Below are positions 1-7,937 of a stretch of 64,000 bases of DNA, one piece after another (the stretch's first letter is position 1; each line of letters begins with the position of its first letter). The stretch covers positions 1 to 64,000 of the forward strand of contig NZ_JAHA01000013.1 in the NCBI RefSeq assembly GCF_000526935.1, read 5' to 3'. This DNA comes from Butyrivibrio sp. FCS014 (GTDB lineage: Bacteria > Bacillota > Clostridia > Lachnospirales > Lachnospiraceae). Made by a program: the position numbers and the translations under genes. The notes beneath the pieces were generated by a model. The model was not told the origin of the DNA. It saw only the letters and a list, made by a program, of their open reading frames with translations, and made no database searches.

Positions 1-2
1 AT

Positions 3-788
3 TACCACACCAACAAGCAGAACTACAATCATGCAATGGGAACCAAGGAGGGTGGAAACATCCTTATCATGGGCGGCTGCGGACCTATGGGTTCTGGCGC
101 CGTAAGCTATGGACTTCGTTTCGAGAACAAGCCCAGGAGAATTGTTGTAACAGATCTTGATGACGCAAAGCTTAAGAGAGCTGCCAGCGTTATCAGCCCT
201 GAGTTTGCAAAAGAGAAGGGTGTTGAGCTCATCTACTTCAATTCATCAGGAGCTGATGCAGAAGAGAAGCTTATGGAGATCACAGAGGACCACGGCTACG
301 ACGACGTATTCGTATATGTTCCCGTAAGAAGCGTTGCCGAGATGGGCGACAGGCTCCTTGCTTTTGACGGCTGCATGAACTTCTTTGCAGGTCCCACAGA
401 CAATCAGTTCAAGTCTGAGATCAACCTGTACAATGCACATTACACAAGCACACATATTCTGGGAACCACCGGCGGCAACAACGACGACCTTCTTGAGGCC
501 CTTGAGCTTTGCTGCAAAGGGAGAGATCAACCCTTCCGTAATGGTTACACATATCGCGGCCTGGACAGCGTTGCTGAGACAACCTGCAATCTTCCCGGAA
601 TACCCGGCGGCAAGAAGCTCTGCTATACACAGATCAACATGCCTCTTACTGCAATAGATGACTTTGAGAAACTGGGAGAGACAAATCCTCTGTTTGCGAA
701 GCTTGCAGTTTCCTGCAAGAATCACGCAGGTCTGTGGAATCCCGAGGCTGAGAAGATTCTTTTCGAGCACTTTAATGTTGAGATATGA
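3..788 (+). CDS. Zinc-type medium-chain sugar(-phosphate) dehydrogenase, C-terminal part
   Basis: The gene runs in from the left edge. The frame is open from base 3, and the first ATG in the window (36) is internal because coding continues upstream of it. The visible part holds the Rossmann nucleotide-binding region (motif GGCGPMGSG, then a VVTDLDD segment that would bind NAD(P)), followed by the C-terminal half of a medium-chain dehydrogenase. It resembles the L-sorbose-1-phosphate reductase type of sugar-phosphate dehydrogenase, but the catalytic zinc domain lies outside the window, so the substrate is unknown. Its stop overlaps the start of the HPr-like gene by 4 bases (ATGA), which implies translational coupling and suggests a job in phosphorylated-sugar metabolism. 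The family call is fairly sure; the exact enzyme is not. Confidence 0.72.
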   Translation, partial: YHTNKQNYNHAMGTKEGGNILIMGGCGPMGSGAVSYGLRFENKPRRIVVTDLDDAKLKRAASVISPEFAKEKGVELIYFNSSGADAEEKLMEITEDHGYDDVFVYVPVRSVAEMGDRLLAFDGCMNFFAGPTDNQFKSEINLYNAHYTSTHILGTTGGNNDDLLEALELCCKGRDQPFRNGYTYRGLDSVAETTCNLPGIPGGKKLCYTQINMPLTAIDDFEKLGETNPLFAKLAVSCKNHAGLWNPEAEKILFEHFNVEI

Positions 789-1042
789 AGATCATCGAAT
801 ATGTTATAACTGACCCCGAGGGCGTACATGCATTGCCCGCAGGCGGTCTTATAAAACTGGCAAATGCTTTCAACTGCTCCATTACAGCCAAGGGCAACGG
901 CCAAAGTACGGATGCCAAGCATCTCTTTGGCCTGATGAGTCTGGGTATCAAAAATGGCCAGACTCTGACCCTTATCTGCGATGGCGCGGATGAAATAGAG
1001 GCTGCAAAAGCATTGGAGAGATATCTTAAGGATAATCTCTGA
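785..1042 (+). CDS. HPr-like phosphocarrier with His15 but no Ser46
   Basis: This is an 85-residue protein of standard HPr length. HPr carries phosphate from Enzyme I to sugar-specific EII proteins through His15, and in Firmicutes HprK also phosphorylates Ser46. The active-site loop GVHALPAG keeps His15, but the usual Arg17 is Leu. The helix-B motif is AKHLFGLMSLG where AKSIxGxMSLG is normal, so position 46 is His and the HprK target is missing. The gene overlaps the upstream dehydrogenase by 4 bases, so the pair is co-translated. It may be a dedicated phosphocarrier or an HPr-derived regulator that escapes HprK. Family membership is clear. Whether it is active in phosphotransfer is open, because Arg17 normally assists the histidine. 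Confidence 0.85.
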   Translation: MKIIEYVITDPEGVHALPAGGLIKLANAFNCSITAKGNGQSTDAKHLFGLMSLGIKNGQTLTLICDGADEIEAAKALERYLKDNL

Positions 1043-1089
1043 TGACGCCAATGTAGCCGACCCTTAGTATCCTTTTTTCCTCTTTGTTG

Positions 1090-1142
1090 AACCACTGATT
1101 TCGGGCTTACATTCCTCTTTTAAACTCCCGAAGTTAGTGGTT
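1090..1142 (+). terminator. Hairpin between HPr-like gene and uvrC, terminator-like
   Basis: There is an imperfect inverted repeat: AACCACT (1090-1096) pairs with AGTGGTT (1136-1142), and TTCGGG (1100-1105) pairs with CCCGAA (1127-1132). The 3' side runs into TTTAATATTT. It probably ends the dehydrogenase-HPr transcript. It sits only 10 bases before the uvrC start codon and occupies the place where a Shine-Dalgarno sequence would be expected; none is visible there. Confidence 0.45.
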
Positions 1143-1152
1143 TAATATTTAT

Positions 1153-3027
1153 ATGTCAAACTTCGATATCAAGGAAGAACTGAAAAAACTCCCCAAGAAT
1201 CCCGGGGTCTACATAATGCGCGATGCCAACGACACCATTATGTATGTGGGCAAAACCATCAACCTGCACAACCGTGTAAGGTCTTATTTTCGTTCCAACA
1301 TAGGGCGCGGACCTCAGATAGACATGATGGTCAAGCAGATCGCCCGTTTTGAATATATAGTTACGGACTCGGAGCTGGAGGCGCTGGTTCTTGAGAACAA
1401 CCTCATCAAGGAGCACTGTCCCCGCTACAACACCATGCTCAAGGATGACAAGACCTATCCCTACATAAAGGTCACCGTATCCGAGGCGTTTCCCCGTATA
1501 CTCTTTTCCCGTCTTATGAAAAAAGACAAGTCCAGGTACTTCGGCCCTTTCACCAGCGCAGCCGCAGTCAAGGACACCATTGAACTTATAAATAAACTCT
1601 ACGGCCTTCGGACCTGCAACCGCTCTTTGCCAAAAGAGATAGGTGCTGAGCGCCAATGTCTTAACTACCACATGAAGCAGTGCTGCGGCCCCTGTACAGG
1701 CAACGTTTCACAGGAGGAGTACAGAGCAAGGATTGATAAGGCGCTGGAGTTTCTCGGGGGCAATTATTCTCCTATTATAAAAGACCTGGAGCAGAAGATG
1801 GAGGCGGCATCCGAGGAGCTGGACTTTGAGAATGCTGCCAAGTACAGGGATCTTCTTGCCAGTGTTAAGGTGGTTGCCCAGAAACAGAAGATGACGGATT
1901 CCTCCATGGAGGATAAAGATATAGTGGCCATCGCCGCGGATGACAAGGATGCGGTGGTCCAGGTGTTCTTTGTCAGGGACGGAAGGCTTATCGGCAGGGA
2001 ACACTTCTACATGACACATGTGTCGGAGAATCCCAAGGCGGAGATCCTCATGAACTTCGTCAAACAGTTCTATGCGGGAACACCTTTTATCCCAAGGGAA
2101 CTGATGCTGCCTGAGGTCATTGATGATATGGAGATCATCGAGAAAGTGGCTGACCCAGCGCAAGGGAAGCCGCGTGTATATCACCGTTCCCGAGAGGGGC
2201 CAGAAGGAGAAGCTCATGGAGCTTGCGGCCCAGAACGCCGAGCTGGTGCTCTCCAAGGACAAGGAGCGCATCAAGCGCGAAGAGGGCAGGACAATCGGTG
2301 CCGTCAAGGAGATTGAAAACCTGCTTGGTATCAAGGGCCTTGAGAGGATGGAGGCCTACGATATCTCCAATATCAGCGGTTTTGCCAACGTGGGATCCAT
2401 GGTGGTCTACGAGAAGGGCAAGCCCAAGAAGAGTGATTACAGAAAGTTCAGGATAAAGACTGTGTCCGGACCGGACGATTACGCCTGCATGCATGAGGTG
2501 CTCACAAGGCGCCTTCTTCACGGCATAGAGGAGAAGCATGAGCTTCAGGTCAGGGACATTGATGCAAGATTTGGAAGTTTTACCAGGTTCCCGGATCTTA
2601 TCCTTATGGATGGCGGACGTGGACAGGTCAATATATGTCCTTAAGGTTCTTGAAGAGCTTGGGATCAATATTCCTGTCTGTGGAATGGTCAAGGACGACA
2701 ACCACAGGACAAGAGGTCTTTACTTTAATAATGTAGAACTTCCCATCGACACCAGGTCCGAGGGCTTTAAGCTCATAACAAGGATCCAGGACGAGGCCCA
2801 CAGATTTGCCATTGAGTATCACAGATCCTTAAGGAGCAAGGCCCAGGTAAAGAGCTCTCTGGATGACATTCCGGGCATCGGCCCCCGCAAGGCGCAAGGC
2901 TCTTATGAAGAATTTCAGGTCCATAGAGGAGATAAGGCAGGCTTCAGTGGAGGAGCTCTCCAAAGTGCCTGAAATCCCCGAAAATATAGCACAGCAGATA
3001 TACGACTTCTTCCGTCAGGATAATTGA
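1153..3027 (+). pseudogene. uvrC: Excinuclease ABC subunit C, interrupted by three +1 frameshifts
   Basis: UvrC makes the dual incisions in nucleotide excision repair together with UvrA and UvrB. The pieces join into a full-length protein: the GIY-YIG nuclease (PGVYIMRDAN...YVGKTINL, about residues 17-45), the UVR motif (about 205-240), the RNase H-like C-terminal nuclease ([12 protein letters not shown]) and a helix-hairpin-helix end (IPGIGP). As read, the frame moves +1 at about 2142 (an extra A in GAGAAAGTGG), at about 2638 (an extra C in TGTCCTTAAG) and at about 2899 (an extra G in AAGGCGCAAG). Removing one base at each place restores an open frame to the TGA at 3025-3027. Frame order 1, 2, 3, 1 means three net single-base insertions. 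Sequencing errors are more likely than true loss, because all conserved motifs survive. The ATG at 1153 gives the usual start but has no visible ribosome-binding site. Confidence 0.9.
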
Positions 3028-3052
3028 AGAACCCGTATTTCTATGATATTAT
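3024..3052 (+). promoter_or_regulatory. Predicted sigma-A promoter for hprK
   Basis: TTGAAG (3024-3029) and TATTAT (3047-3052) are separated by exactly 17 bases and overlap the uvrC stop codon. Transcription would start near 3059, leaving a short leader with a strong AAGGAGG before the hprK ATG at 3095. The match and spacing are good, but there is no experimental support. Confidence 0.6.
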
Positions 3053-3094
3053 GTGGTTTGATGTTGGAACCAAATAACACCAAGGAGGCTCAGC

Positions 3095-4043
3095 ATGTCG
3101 AGTGTAAGTTTAAAAACTATCATTGAAAAAATGAAGCTTGAAAATCTTACTCCTGAGATAGATGTCAAGAAGATCAGGATAACCCAGCCGGATATCAACA
3201 GACCGGCCCTTCAGCTGGCAGGATACTTCGAGCACTTTGAAGCGTCCAGGCTTCAGGTTATCGGATTCGTAGAATATACCTATATGGAATCTTTCCCCCA
3301 GGACAAAAAGGAAGATATGTACAGGGAGTTCCTTTCCTTTGATATACCCGGCGTGGTATTCTGCAGGGAACTTGCTCCGGATCCTACTTTTATAAAAATA
3401 GCTGTCGAGGAGAAGGTCCCCGTATTTATAACCAAGAAATCAACTTCCGCTTTCATGGCGGAGATCATCAGATGGCTCAACGTTAAGCTTGCTCCCTGCA
3501 TTTCCATCCACGGAGTGCTGGTGGATGTCTACGGCGTAGGCGTTCTCATCACCGGTGAGAGCGGAATCGGTAAGTCGGAGACAGCCATCGAGCTTATCAA
3601 GAGAGGACACCGTCTTGTGTCCGATGACGTGGTAGAGATAAGACGTGTCAGCGACGAGACGCTGATCGGATCTGCTCCCGATATCACCAAGCATTTCATC
3701 GAGATGCGCGGTGTTGGTATCATCGATGTTAAGACCCTTTATGGTGTATCAAGCGTTAAGGAAACACAGAATATTGACCTGGTCATCAAGCTTGAGGACT
3801 GGGACAAGGACAAGGAATACGACAGACTCGGTCTTGAGGAGGAGTACACAGAGTACCTTGGCAACAAGGTGGTCTGCCACAGGATCCCTATAAGACCCGG
3901 AAGAAAACCTGGCTGTTATCTGTGAGTCGGCAGCAGTTAACCACAGACAGAAGGCCATGGGCTACAATGCAGCTCAGGAGCTGTATAACCGTGTACAGAA
4001 CTCACTGGCAAGAAGACGCAGTGAAGATGATGATGATGAGTGA
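3095..4043 (+). CDS. hprK: HPr kinase/phosphorylase, frameshifted near the C terminus as read
   Basis: HprK phosphorylates HPr or Crh on Ser46 when glycolytic intermediates are abundant and reverses this when phosphate is high. It thereby controls CcpA-dependent catabolite repression. The Walker A loop GESGIGKS and the HprK signature EMRGVGIIDVKTLYG are intact. As read the frame stops at 3925 (276 residues). One extra A in the AAAA run at 3903-3906 explains this. After its removal the frame continues through LAVICESAAVNHRQK and a coiled C-terminal helix ending in an acidic run of five Asp/Glu, with the stop at 4041-4043, about 315 residues, which is normal for the family. The start is set by AAGGAGG 11 bases upstream. 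Its natural substrate here should be the Ser46-bearing HPr-like protein at 7938, not the one at 785. Confidence 0.9.
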
Positions 4044-4052
4044 TAAAGCAGA

Positions 4053-4190
4053 CCAAAGTCAATGAGTCCTGTGCTTGCACAAAGGACTCATTGACCTTGG
4101 GATGCGAACATACATGAGGAAGTAGCACGACAGTGCGGATTCCGAATGTATGTAGGATTGCGAGAGCGAAGCGGAGCAATCCGTTATCAC
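4053..4190 (+). repeat. Structured intergenic element, copy A (hprK-glucokinase gap)
   Basis: Copy A fills the gap between hprK and the ROK kinase gene. Stem 1 is 18 bases long (4053-4070 with 4083-4100) with one A.C mismatch and an apical GTGCTTGCAC that would fold as a CUUG tetraloop. Stem 2 is ACATACAT/ATGTATGT and encloses a CAC/GTG hairpin plus the conserved stretch AGTGCGGATTCCGAATG. Stem 3 is GGATTGC/GCAATCC with a GCGAGAGC tetraloop hairpin inside. Copy B (32956-33091) has the same order, the same loops and the same A.C mismatch, but stems 1 and 2 differ by paired changes. This supports a conserved RNA or DNA fold. The function is unknown; no known riboswitch was recognised. Confidence 0.75.
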
Positions 4191-4231
4191 GGAGTATACA
4201 GATTACATACATATTGAAGGGAGAATATACC

Positions 4232-5167
4232 ATGGCACGTTACGTATTTGGCGCAGACGTTGGAGGAACAACAGTTAAGATCGGCCTTCTTACAGAGACC
4301 GGCGAGAAGGTGGATTTCTGGGAGATCCCCACAAGAACAGAGAATCACGGAGAGAATATCATTCCTGATATCGCGGACTCCATCAGAGCCAAGATGAAGG
4401 AAAAGAATATAGAAGACACCCAGGTTGTAGGTGCAGGTATCGGTGTTCCCGGTGCCGTAAACGCTGACGGTGTTTGCCATCAGGCAGTTAACCTTGGCTG
4501 GGAGAAGGTAAATGTTGTAAACGAACTTCACTCCAAATTGAAGCTCCCTGTTAAGGCAGGAAACGATGCCAACGTAGCAGCCCTCGGTGAAGCCTGGAAG
4601 GGCGGCGGACAGGGTTATCCCAATATGCTCCTGGTTACCCTGGGAACAGGTGTAGGCGGCGGAATCATCGTTGAGGGCAAGATCCTCAACGGCGCAAAGG
4701 GATCAGGCGGAGAGATCGGACACCTTCACCTTGTTGACGATGAGCCCGAGACGTGCGGCTGTGGCAACCACGGATGCTTTGAGATGTATGCTTCCGCTAC
4801 AGGTGCAGTAAGGATTGCAAAGAGAGTTCTTGCAAAGACTGATGAGGACAGCGTACTTCGCGGCAAGGATTTCGAGTGCAGAGACATCTTTGATGCAGCC
4901 AAGGCAGGAGATAAAGTGGCAAAAGAGATTGCTGATCAGTACGGATACTATCTTGGAAAGGGAATCGCAGCAGTTGCTTCTGTTGTAAACCCTGAGATCA
5001 TCGTTCTTGGCGGCGGAGTTTCAAAGGCAGGAGATATGCTCTTTGATCTTCTTATGCCCAGCTTTAAGGAATTTGTATTCCCTGGCTGTGCTGATGCTAA
5101 GTTCGCACTTGCAAAGCTTGGAAATGATGCCGGCGTATACGGAGCAGCCAAACTGGTTTGCGGTTGA
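4232..5167 (+). CDS. ROK-family glucokinase
   Basis: The 311-residue protein belongs to the ROK family (repressor, ORF, kinase) and probably phosphorylates glucose with ATP in the cytoplasm. It opens with the phosphate-binding motif FGADVGGTTVKIG. It has the sugar-binding GNDANVAALGE segment, the ATP motif LGTGVGGGII and the ROK zinc motif CGCGNHGCFE. There is no DNA-binding domain, so it is a kinase and not a NagC/XylR-type repressor. I chose the ATG at 4232 because GAAGGGAG lies 8 bases before it and MxxxxFGADVGG is the normal family start. The frame is open further up to 4133, but that part lies inside the structured element. Linkage to hprK fits a supply of glucose-6-phosphate in a cell that leans on ABC import more than on PTS. 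Glucose as substrate is inference. Confidence 0.88.
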   Translation: MARYVFGADVGGTTVKIGLLTETGEKVDFWEIPTRTENHGENIIPDIADSIRAKMKEKNIEDTQVVGAGIGVPGAVNADGVCHQAVNLGWEKVNVVNELHSKLKLPVKAGNDANVAALGEAWKGGGQGYPNMLLVTLGTGVGGGIIVEGKILNGAKGSGGEIGHLHLVDDEPETCGCGNHGCFEMYASATGAVRIAKRVLAKTDEDSVLRGKDFECRDIFDAAKAGDKVAKEIADQYGYYLGKGIAAVASVVNPEIIVLGGGVSKAGDMLFDLLMPSFKEFVFPGCADAKFALAKLGNDAGVYGAAKLVCG

Positions 5168-5182
5168 TGAGGTCTACAGTAC

Positions 5183-6112
5183 TTGAATAAAGAGATCATT
5201 GAACATCTGGGACAGATTGTCTCAGAAGAAAACATATTATTAAACGAACCCATGAGCAGGCACACCACCTTCAGGACCGGTGGGCCTGCCGCCTTATTTG
5301 TAAAACCGGGAGATTTGGATCAGCTGCAGGGCATCATGAAGCTCGTGCGGAATCTGGAACTCCCTTATTTCGTTGTGGGAAACGGAAGCAATCTTCTGGT
5401 GTCCGATAAGGGCTTTGATGGAATAGTCGTCTCCTTAGAGCGCTTTTGCGAATTAAGACTTGAGGGAGAGAGCAGTATTTATGCTGAAAGCGGAGTACTG
5501 AATTCAGCCATTGCCTCTTTTGCCAGAGATAACAGTCTTACCGGCTTCGAGTTTGCAGCCGGGATACCGGGAACCATTGGCGGCGCAATGATCATGAACG
5601 CCGGGGCCTATGACGGAGAGATGAAGCTCATTACCAGAGAGGTTACTGTCCTTGATCCCAAGGGCGAAGTTATGACCATCAGCAACGAAAACATGGAATT
5701 TGGCTACAGGACCAGTGCCATCAAGGGAAGGGGACATATCGTTCTGTCTGTTATCCTTGACCTTGCAAAGGGAGACTCCGAAGCCATTTCTGAGAGGATG
5801 AAGGAGCTGGCTTTAAAGCGCAAGGAGAAACAGCCTCTGGAATATCCAAGTGCCGGCTCAACCTTTAAGAGACCCCAGGGCAATTTTGCGGGCAAGCTCA
5901 TAGAGGAAGCGGGGCTTAGGGGCTTTAGCGTTGGAGATGCCTGCGTTTCCGAGAAACACTGCGGCTTCGTGGTAAACAAGGGAAATGCCACTTCTGCACA
6001 GGTCTACGAGCTTATAGGTAAGGTCCGGGAGAGGGTTTTTGAGAATTCCGGAATCATGTTAGAGCCTGAAGTTATCATGGTTGGTGATTTTCAAGAAGGA
6101 GCATCACTATGA
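5183..6112 (+). CDS. murB: UDP-N-acetylenolpyruvoylglucosamine reductase MurB
   Basis: MurB is a cytoplasmic FAD enzyme that reduces UDP-GlcNAc-enolpyruvate to UDP-MurNAc in peptidoglycan synthesis. The 309-residue protein has the type II (short) architecture: an FAD-binding part with VVGNGSNLLVSD, AAGIPGTIGGAMIMNAGAYDGE, and the C-terminal SAGSTFKRP with the catalytic serine, GKLIEEAGLRG and the MLEPEV end. The predicted start is TTG at 5183 with GATGAGG about 10 bases upstream. No ATG gives the expected MSRHTTFRTGG region with enough N-terminus. Its 3' end overlaps rapZ by 4 bases (ATGA), so murB-rapZ-whiA-HPr looks like one operon, an order seen in many clostridia. Confidence 0.93.
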   Translation: MNKEIIEHLGQIVSEENILLNEPMSRHTTFRTGGPAALFVKPGDLDQLQGIMKLVRNLELPYFVVGNGSNLLVSDKGFDGIVVSLERFCELRLEGESSIYAESGVLNSAIASFARDNSLTGFEFAAGIPGTIGGAMIMNAGAYDGEMKLITREVTVLDPKGEVMTISNENMEFGYRTSAIKGRGHIVLSVILDLAKGDSEAISERMKELALKRKEKQPLEYPSAGSTFKRPQGNFAGKLIEEAGLRGFSVGDACVSEKHCGFVVNKGNATSAQVYELIGKVRERVFENSGIMLEPEVIMVGDFQEGASL

Positions 6113-6978
6113 GATTTGTTATAGTAACGGGGATGAGCGGCGGCGGTAAGGCCACAGCCATTCATATGCTTGAGGATGCGGGATTTTACTGCGTTGATAA
6201 TCTTCCCGTGTCCCTTATAGAGAAGTTCACGGAGCTTATTACCATGCCCGACAGCGGTATAACCAAGGTTGTTCTTGGTATTGATGCCAGAGCGGGGCAG
6301 AGCTTTGAGGGTGTTGCCGGAATCATTGATTCCATGAAGGAGAGGGGTATCCCCGTGGAGATCCTGTTTATGGATGCCAGCGACGCCGTACTTATAAAGA
6401 GATACAAGGAGACCAGAAGGATACATCCCATGAATGCCGCCGGAGACAGGCTCGAAGACGGCATTGCCAAGGAGAGGGAGGTTCTTGCCGAGGTTAAGAA
6501 GAAGGCGGACTATGTTATCGATTCCTCCAACCTTCTTACCAGGGAGCTCAAGGGTGAGTTGGACAGGATCTTCGTCCACAATGAAGAGTACAACTCGCTG
6601 ATGGTGAACATCCTTTCCTTTGGTTTTAAGTACGGTATTCCCTCTGATGCGGACCTGGTGTTTGATGTCAGGTTCCTGCCAAACCCCTATTATATAGAGG
6701 ATCTCAAGCATCAGACCGGCAACGACAAGCCGGTGCAGGACTACGTCAAAAGTTTTCCTGAGTGCGGAGAATTTGTGGACAAGCTGGAGGATCTTTTGAA
6801 ATTCCTGATCCCCGGCTACATCAAGGAAGGCAAATACCAGCTGGTGGTGGCCATAGGCTGTACCGGTGGTCAGCACCGAAGCGTCACCATAGCTAATGAG
6901 ATATATGAGAAGCTTAAAGGGTCTGATGGTAAGTTCGGACTTAAGCTCTCTCACAGAGATGTTAAAGAGGCACGTTGA
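6109..6978 (+). CDS. rapZ: RapZ/YvcJ nucleotide-binding regulator with altered Walker A
   Basis: This 289-residue protein is RapZ (YvcJ in Bacillus), a P-loop ATPase/GTPase. In enterobacteria it is an RNA adaptor controlling glucosamine-6-phosphate synthase; in Firmicutes the role is less clear. The N-terminal domain contains the family motif FYCVDNLPVSL. The C-terminal RNA-binding domain ends with the hallmark GCTGGQHRSVTIANE. The Walker A loop reads GMSGGGKATA where GxSGxGKS/T is usual, so the hydroxyl residue that helps bind Mg2+ is Ala, followed by a Thr. The start overlaps the murB stop. It is 3 bases from whiA. The yvcK gene that often lies between rapZ and whiA is absent. Confidence 0.92.
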   Translation: MRFVIVTGMSGGGKATAIHMLEDAGFYCVDNLPVSLIEKFTELITMPDSGITKVVLGIDARAGQSFEGVAGIIDSMKERGIPVEILFMDASDAVLIKRYKETRRIHPMNAAGDRLEDGIAKEREVLAEVKKKADYVIDSSNLLTRELKGELDRIFVHNEEYNSLMVNILSFGFKYGIPSDADLVFDVRFLPNPYYIEDLKHQTGNDKPVQDYVKSFPECGEFVDKLEDLLKFLIPGYIKEGKYQLVVAIGCTGGQHRSVTIANEIYEKLKGSDGKFGLKLSHRDVKEAR

Positions 6979-6981
6979 GAG

Positions 6982-7926
6982 ATGTCTTTTTCTACAGAGG
7001 TAAAAGAGGAACTGGCAAAACGCATAGGTACGTCCCGCCACTGTCAGCTGGCAGAGCTTGCTGCCATAGTGACAATGGCCGGCTATGTGGGACCCGACGA
7101 AAGCGGCAATACTGCGCTGTTTCTGCAACCTGACGACCCTGCTGTACTTAGAAAGTTCTTTACATTATTAAAAAAAGCATTTAATATAGTTACTAGCATT
7201 TTGGAGGAAAACGGCGAGGTCCGCTATAATGGGCGCATTTACAGGCCGGTGCTCCTTGATGCGGCGCAATCGGAATCGATTCTTAAGGCGATCCGGGTCA
7301 TGGATTCGGAGGGCAGGATCAGAAATCTTGAGGATGGAGTCAATCCCATGGTTACGAAGAATTCCTGCTGTAAAAGGGCATTCCTTCGAGACGCTTTTTT
7401 ATGCAATGGTTCCATCAGTGATCCAAACAAGGGTTATCATCTGGAATTTGTCTGTTCCTTTGAGGGGCAGGCGAGACAGCTTCAGGAGCTGATCGAGGAT
7501 TTTGATATCGAAGCCAGGATTGTGCTAAGGAAGAAATACCATGTCCTCTACATCAAGGAGGGCGCAGGTATTGTTGATCTTCTTAATATAATGGAAGCTC
7601 CCGTGAGTCTTATGAATCTTGAAAATCTCAGGATTGTGAAGGAGATGAGGAATTCCATTAACCGAAGGGTGAACTGTGAAGTTGCTAACATAACGAAGAC
7701 TGTCAACGCTGCAACCAAGCAGATCGATGACATCACATACATCAGGGATCATTACGGCTTTAACAAATTGCAGGAGAGTCTCAGGGATATGGCTGAAGTG
7801 AGACTGGAACATCCTGACGCAACCCTTTTGGAACTCGGTAAATACCTGGATCCGCCGGTAGGCAAATCGGGTGTGAACCATAGGCTCAGAAAACTGAGTG
7901 AGCTTGCTGATCGTTTAAGATCTTAG
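6982..7926 (+). CDS. whiA: DNA-binding protein WhiA
   Basis: WhiA (314 residues) combines an N-terminal degenerate LAGLIDADG homing-endonuclease fold (about 1-200, with RAFLRDAFLCNGSISDP) and a C-terminal helix-turn-helix (about 225-310, with LPxxL-like repeats and GKSGVNHRLRKL). In Streptomyces it controls sporulation genes. In Bacillus it affects chromosome segregation and cell division. No nuclease activity is expected. It follows rapZ by 3 bases and precedes the Crh-like gene by 11 bases with a clear GAGGAGG between them, so the three genes are probably one transcript. The start at ATG 6982 matches the family start MSFSxxVKEEL. Confidence 0.94.
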   Translation: MSFSTEVKEELAKRIGTSRHCQLAELAAIVTMAGYVGPDESGNTALFLQPDDPAVLRKFFTLLKKAFNIVTSILEENGEVRYNGRIYRPVLLDAAQSESILKAIRVMDSEGRIRNLEDGVNPMVTKNSCCKRAFLRDAFLCNGSISDPNKGYHLEFVCSFEGQARQLQELIEDFDIEARIVLRKKYHVLYIKEGAGIVDLLNIMEAPVSLMNLENLRIVKEMRNSINRRVNCEVANITKTVNAATKQIDDITYIRDHYGFNKLQESLRDMAEVRLEHPDATLLELGKYLDPPVGKSGVNHRLRKLSELADRLRS

Positions 7927-7937
7927 AGGAGGATATT

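Noticed and set aside
1153..3027. Programmed ribosomal frameshifting in uvrC
   Set aside because: Three shifts at plain short runs with no slippery heptamer or stimulator, and a fourth of the same kind in the next gene, point to consensus errors.
4053..4190. Known riboswitch or attC/integron site
   Set aside because: The two copies precede unrelated genes and lack the core signatures of the common riboswitches; no integrase or cassette structure is present.
6091..7128. 345-codon ORF on the minus strand over rapZ and whiA
   Set aside because: It lies entirely antisense to two clear conserved genes, has no family motifs, and reflects codon bias of the plus strand. The same holds for the long minus-strand ORFs at 246-770, 11210-11806, 12314-13174, 29384-30046, 46267-47202 and 49123-50163.
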